Below, one piece after another: positions 59,436 to 64,000 of a stretch of DNA of 64,000 nucleotides (the stretch's first letter is position 1; each line of letters starts with the position of its first letter). Made by a program: the position numbers and the translations under genes. Source of the DNA: Rotaria sordida (taxonomy: Eukaryota; Rotifera; Eurotatoria; Philodinida; Philodinidae); contig CAJNOL010000162.1 in assembly GCA_905250125.1 (NCBI GenBank), positions 1-64,000 on the forward strand. Reading direction: 5' to 3'. The notes below the pieces were generated by a model that saw nothing but the letters and a program-made list of their open reading frames with translations, was not told where the DNA came from and made no database searches.

Positions 59436-62400
59436 ATCAAATGGAAGACAATTGATTCTATGTTTCTAAATAGTTCCAATGATTCGGACTACTGGGATCA
59501 ACTTTCTTTTTTACATGTATAGCGGAAGAAACTCATTTAGATGATGTTCTTTATACCAGTTCTATTGTTTTATAGTTGACATTGCCTAAGTTGAAAAAAT
59601 AGAAATGAGACTTCTTATTACGGTTTGCATCTCACTAGTTTTCTTCTGCATATCAATTTATTTCATTAACTCTTTACATACTAGTCGTCATATGTTCTGT
59701 GTTCCCGAACGAAAACAAAAAATGATTCGTGATATCCTAAGGAACTAATCCAAGGAAAAATAGCTAATTCCTATGGTTGAAATCATGGAATCAGCAGTTT
59801 TCTTCTTGTATTTAATATATATGATTTTCGATTAAATATTTATTGTTTACACTAGATGATGGTATTTATACAGCAAAACCAATCAATATTGATTGGCAAA
59901 TAGTTGATGATGATGATATTCCAATAAGTGGTGATAGAGATAATATTCCATTAAAAACATTAACATCATCAACACGTGATTTTCATATAAATTCAAATAC
60001 AAATAATCAATTAGAAAATAATAAACATTATTTAAATCGATATCAACAAATGAAAATAAATGATATTGATGAAAATTCATCAAGTTATTTTCCACAAACA
60101 CAAACAAATATTAAAATATCTTCATCAATAAAAACAAATGAAATTAAACAATCTTATAATAATACACATCTTATGTATGATGATGGTAATGAACGACAAT
60201 GGAAAGTTGTTCCAGCTCCAACAACTAATCGTCTTTCAAATTCATCTATTGAACCATCAAATACAACTAGAATTATTCATGTTGTTCCTATGCAAATATC
60301 TGATGATAATCCATATAGTTATACAATAGGTACAGAAAGTCTTGAAACTAAAATAACAAAAGTACCAAATCATAGTCAACGATATGAAAAATCTACAATA
60401 GAAAATGATTTAGTTGAAAATTTAAATAAACAATATGATTCAAATACAATTATTAAAGATAATGAACAAATACTTTATTCAGATCGACAAGTAACACAAC
60501 AAGATCAAACAGAATTTTTAACTAATCGTAATGAATTATTATCAATTTTATCAAATCGATTAACAACTAATAATCGACGACCATCATCATCATCATCAAT
60601 AACAACTTCAAAAACAAGAAAAATAAATTCTCAAAATGAATTATTAAATTCATCTTATTTAAATAAATCAAAAAATTCATTATTATCAACAAATAAAACT
60701 CGTCTTATTAAATCTGCATCATCAACAAGTAGTTTAACAAGTGTTGTTAATCGAGAAAAAAAATCTTCATTTAATAATAAAAAATCTAAAATCACATCAT
60801 CAATTAATTCTCATAAATTTCATTCAACTAGTCGATCTTCATCAAATCATCAACAACAACAAAAACAACAACGAACAGTACCATTACGTGTTCAACATAG
60901 TTCAGATTCTGAAGAACATTATAAAATACGTCATAATACTCATCATCGAAAATCATATTCATCAAAAAATCCATCATATTCAACACGTAATGAAAATTCT
61001 CAAACAACAAATAATATTCATAATATGAAAAATAAACAAAAACAAAGAGATGAATATTATTTTCATGAACAAAAAAATATTAATAAAATAACTGAACAAT
61101 CACCATTATTATCAGTACCACCTTCATCATCTATACCATTATCACTATCTTCATCAACATTAATACCAAATAATTTAGTTCAAGCATCACTCGATCAAAT
61201 TAAACTTACTTTTAATCGAACATTAGAACAACCAATATCACCAATATTATCAACAAATATTAATAATCCATGGTTAACATCAGCATCATATAGTAAGTCA
61301 TTTGTATCTAGTAGAATTTTTTTTTTCTATTTGTGTTTTTGTCTATTCGAATATACAATGAGAGCCTTTTGAATTTTCTTCCATTATCTTTTTTACCATA
61401 TATGATATGTGCTACTACTAATATCATCTATTTAAAATTTAATTCAAACTTTGTTACTATTAATCAAGATATACATCGATCAGAGACGGAATAGATTAAA
61501 AGGAATGATCCTATGAATTTATTTTGATGCAACACATATATGTAATTATGAAAAGTTTGTATATGTTGTAAATAAATAAACAAATAGAATAGAAGAAAAA
61601 AGACATGTTCGCTTATACAATTCAACATAAGCAACAAACAAACATGAAATGATATGAAATTGAATTATTTCAAACTTATTTTATTATGTTGGTAGATAGA
61701 GTCCTATATAAATATCAGCAGTGAACTGATTTATGATAATCAAATATAAACGAAAAGAAAAGAGGAGAAATTCGCTTAATTCATACTGTACATTGTAGGA
61801 AAAAAACCTCACTTTTTAAACTTTATTTGTTCTTCAAGGTGAATATATCATAAGTTGCAGTGCATTCCATACTTTCTCGCTAAATATAATATGTTTAAAA
61901 ATACATAAATTATAAAAATAAAAAATAAATGAAGCAGATTTAATTGGTGCACACACTATATATTTCACTTAGTTGCATTGGTATTAAATCGATAAGGAGA
62001 CCATTGTTAGCTCTAGTATGTAAGAGAGAAGTCAGTAGGTAGGTTATAAACATATGATAGTAGTTGACTTTTCTATCTCATCAGCTGCTGTTAATATGAA
62101 CTGTCTAAATAATGTGAAAACAGATTATCTTACAATCTTATTCAATAGAGACAATGAAGTTTTTTTTCTAGTATATCCATAATCAGTTAAATCATTTTCT
62201 GCAATTTCCAATTGACCACAGTGAGTCAACTACTAGTGTTTGTTCGTGTTTTTAAAGGTGTAGGATAGAGAACCAAGCAATGATAATAGAAAAAAAATGA
62301 ATAAATGACAATTCGTCATCATACGTTTTTACTTCAGTTGAAAAAATATTCAGCATTCACATTAAATGTTATTAGTTAGAAAGTTCGACGTAGTATATAG

Positions 62401-63692
62401 ATTGTAAGGTTTTTATTTTCACTATTCATTCGACACTATCTTAAGAATTGAATACTCAACAAATGATTTCAGATTACTATTTAACTAGTTCAATCAGTAT
62501 TTCTAAGATAAATCAAGAATTTTTAATTGTTGATAAAAAAAAAAAAAAGAAAAGGCGCAGATTAAAACATCATCCTACAAATACATTTTAAAAGAAATAG
62601 AGTAATATTCCAAAACGTAAATGAATTACTTTAATTTGATTTTTCAGATTTTATCTTTAATTAATTTTTTTTTTTAGGTTCACCATCAAAAGATTTCGGT
62701 GTACGTGTATCTGATCAATTAAATGCATTACGTACATTACTTGAAACTCATCTTATAGAACAAGATGAACCAAAACAACAGAAAAAAGATTCATCAATTC
62801 TTGAATCATCTTCAGGTAAATATGCTCGAGAATTTCTTCAATCACTTCGTCAATCACCATTAAAAAATAATTCAAGAGAATTAATTAATGATTTTATCAA
62901 TGATGATGAAAATATACAAAGAAATTTTAATAAAGATATTACTCATACAAAAAATGAAAAAATACAACAATATGAAGGTGATATTTTATCAACAACAACA
63001 ACAACAGCATCTTCAAATCAACATGAATATTTATCAATACATAATCATCATTATGAACCAATTATACAACCAAGTTTATCATCTCTTTCAGATGAACTTA
63101 ATCAAGCAAAAGTTAGTTCTAGTTTAACACCATCATCAACATCAACAATTACATCAAATCTTGCAGCTAAAATTGATACACGTAAGTAAAAAACACAAAC
63201 TGCAGTAAAAATTTTTTTTTTTTGTTTTGTTTTTAATTAATCTTATTTATATTTAAAGAAGAAACACGAAATTTATCAAGTCAAGTTGATGATATTCTTC
63301 ATTCACATCAATCAACTAATGAAAATTATCAAGCAGCAAATGACACAAAAGGTATTCATGGAACTATTAGTAATCCAGCAAGTGATAGTGAACGTACATC
63401 ACAAGTAAATTCAACATTACAAAATCCATTTACAAGAACATCATCAGGTGGTTCAAGTTCAAATGAATCTCGATCACGTTCACCTATTCTTATTCCACCA
63501 TTTAGTACATTTGATATAGCAAGTAATACAAATAATGTTCATGATCATTTATTAGATAGTGGTGAAGGTAGTTCACTTCTAACAGGTTCTTCATTTGATG
63601 CATTATTGAACAGTCTTAAAAATATGCGTGAAAAAGATCTCGGCTTTATTTTACGTACCGGCGATGATAAACTCATTCCTGTTGCCGATTAG
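54068..63692 (+). CDS. KIF24: KIF24-type kinesin (kinesin-13 group) with SAM domain
   Basis: KIF24 is a centriolar kinesin-13 that acts on microtubules and limits cilium assembly. Exons: 54068-54640, 56068-56364, 56439-56574, 56638-56797, 56864-57076, 58887-59392, 59856-61292, 62678-63181, 63259-63692; the frame closes at 1419 aa (human KIF24 is about 1370). An N-terminal SAM-like domain (~1-65, VDLDQHVGLFRSLGYD) is followed by a disordered linker. The motor spans ~244-562: YVYARKRPL, P-loop GQTGSGKSHT (331-340), switch I NSNSSRSHA, switch II DLAGSE (465-470), EGAQINWSLLALKECIR, PFRQSKLTHILRDSLIG and SLNTLQYASRIRDI. The long tail is Ser/Asn-rich with QQQ and SSS tracts, ending with a conserved-looking SFDALLNSLKNMREKDLGFI segment. 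The loop-2 KVD motif of active kinesin-13 depolymerases reads NLD here. Introns 1 and 5 hold transposon relics. Confidence 0.92.
55040..55620. mobile_element. decayed inverted-repeat element in KIF24 intron 1
   Basis: Sequence around 55133-55200 (GAGTTATTGTTGTTTTATTGA, then CCTCTGGCAACATACTCATG) recurs inverted around 55440-55510 (GTTATTATCGTTTTACTGAA on the minus strand), with weaker pairing further out on both sides. The outer ends are eroded, so limits are approximate and no target duplication could be assigned. It is probably an old long-TIR element like the one in intron 5. Confidence 0.5.
57762..58644. mobile_element. TA-flanked long-TIR element in KIF24 intron 5
   Basis: This 883-bp element starts ACGGGAGATCGGAAAGTTTT and ends with the inverse of ACGGATGATCGGAAAATTTT, with TA on both sides (57760-57761 and 58645-58646). 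The arms pair for over 200 bp, with blocks such as GTTCACTTTTAA, TCAAAAGTTATGAATTA and GTAGTGAAATAATCTCTGAA. The centre has no transposase. It makes up half of an 1810-nt intron between the switch I and switch II exons and has apparently not disrupted the gene. Confidence 0.8.
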
Positions 63693-63703
63693 TTTTCTTT
63701 TGT

Positions 63704-63741
<38 letters not shown>

Positions 63742-64000
63742 CAAAACAGTGTTTGATTGTTTTCTTTTTTGTTTTTGATTTAAAATTATCTTGTAGAAGA
63801 CTAGTTTATACTTAGTTTTATGAAGAATTCTTTTTTTTTTGTTTCTTATTTATTTGAATGGTTATTTTAGCATATTAAAATCTAACTCACATTTGTTTTT
63901 TTTTATACATCTTCTTTCTCTTGTTTGGTTATGCTGTGTGGTTGTTTTTTTTTCGTGAAGTAGTAGTTTTGAATGCGATATAAAAAATAAATATTAGGAA
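63693..64000 (+). other. 3' UTR region of the KIF24-type gene
   Basis: A (GT)n microsatellite (about 63703-63737) follows the stop codon closely. AATAAA at 63986-63991 is the likely polyadenylation signal, which would give a ~300-nt 3' UTR ending at the window edge. Confidence 0.55.

Noticed and set aside
60741-61028. Ile/His/Asn-rich frame inside the kinesin tail
   Set aside because: It is a +1 shadow of the Ser/Asn-rich coding sequence of the real exon (59856-61292).

Overview
The window is animal nuclear DNA. It is very A+T-rich (about three quarters by eye). Genes are spliced mostly by very short GT-AG introns of about 43-150 nt, with a few of 0.8-1.8 kb. The gene set is bilaterian: Rab3, RNase H2A, a Yurt/EPB41L5-type FERM protein, a Shaker-type K+ channel, a Zasp/ALP-type PDZ protein, a KIF24-type kinesin, an EF-hand protein and a multi-EB-module secreted protein. 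Tiny introns, compact genes and many short non-autonomous DNA elements fit a bdelloid rotifer such as Rotaria, but that assignment is inference. No RNA genes, CRISPR or retroelement coding regions were seen.

Layout. 1-3.7 kb: gene-free, with one piggyBac-like MITE. 3.7-4.7 kb (+): secreted, probably GPI-anchored Cys-rich protein. 6.1-8.6 kb (-): RNASEH2A, 8 exons. 9.7-11.1 kb (-): RAB3 with two interchangeable versions of exon 4. 12.1-20.3 kb (-): EPB41L5/Yurt homologue, 15 exons, 811 aa. 20.3-34.4 kb: accessory region with two copies of a segmental duplication (one split by a TA-flanked long-TIR element), an intronless CaaX-ending ORF, a TIR element with ~317-bp tandem repeats, another TA-flanked foldback, and a hAT-like element filled with a decamer repeat and carrying an exon-like ORF. 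34.4-35.4 kb (-): EF-hand protein. 36.3-37.1 kb: Tc1/mariner-derived foldback. 37.6-39.2 kb (+): six EB modules, one per exon. 41.2-42.5 kb (-): Zasp/ALP-type PDZ gene with an apparent one-base frame problem. 47.2-49.4 kb (+): Shaker-type channel. 49.75-51.2 kb: large foldback, then a hAT MITE with perfect 8-bp target duplication. 54.1-63.7 kb (+): KIF24-type kinesin with SAM domain and transposon relics in two introns.

The host genes are unrelated housekeeping, neuronal and cytoskeletal genes and form no operon or pathway. The strongest unusual signals are the RAB3 mutually exclusive exon pair, the decamer-filled hAT-like element with its exon-like cargo, and a group of 0.8-0.93 kb TA-flanked long-TIR elements, one of which has its empty site preserved elsewhere in the window. 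Exon boundaries were derived by hand from GT-AG sites and checked by reading-frame arithmetic. All homology statements are from recognition of family motifs; no search was run.
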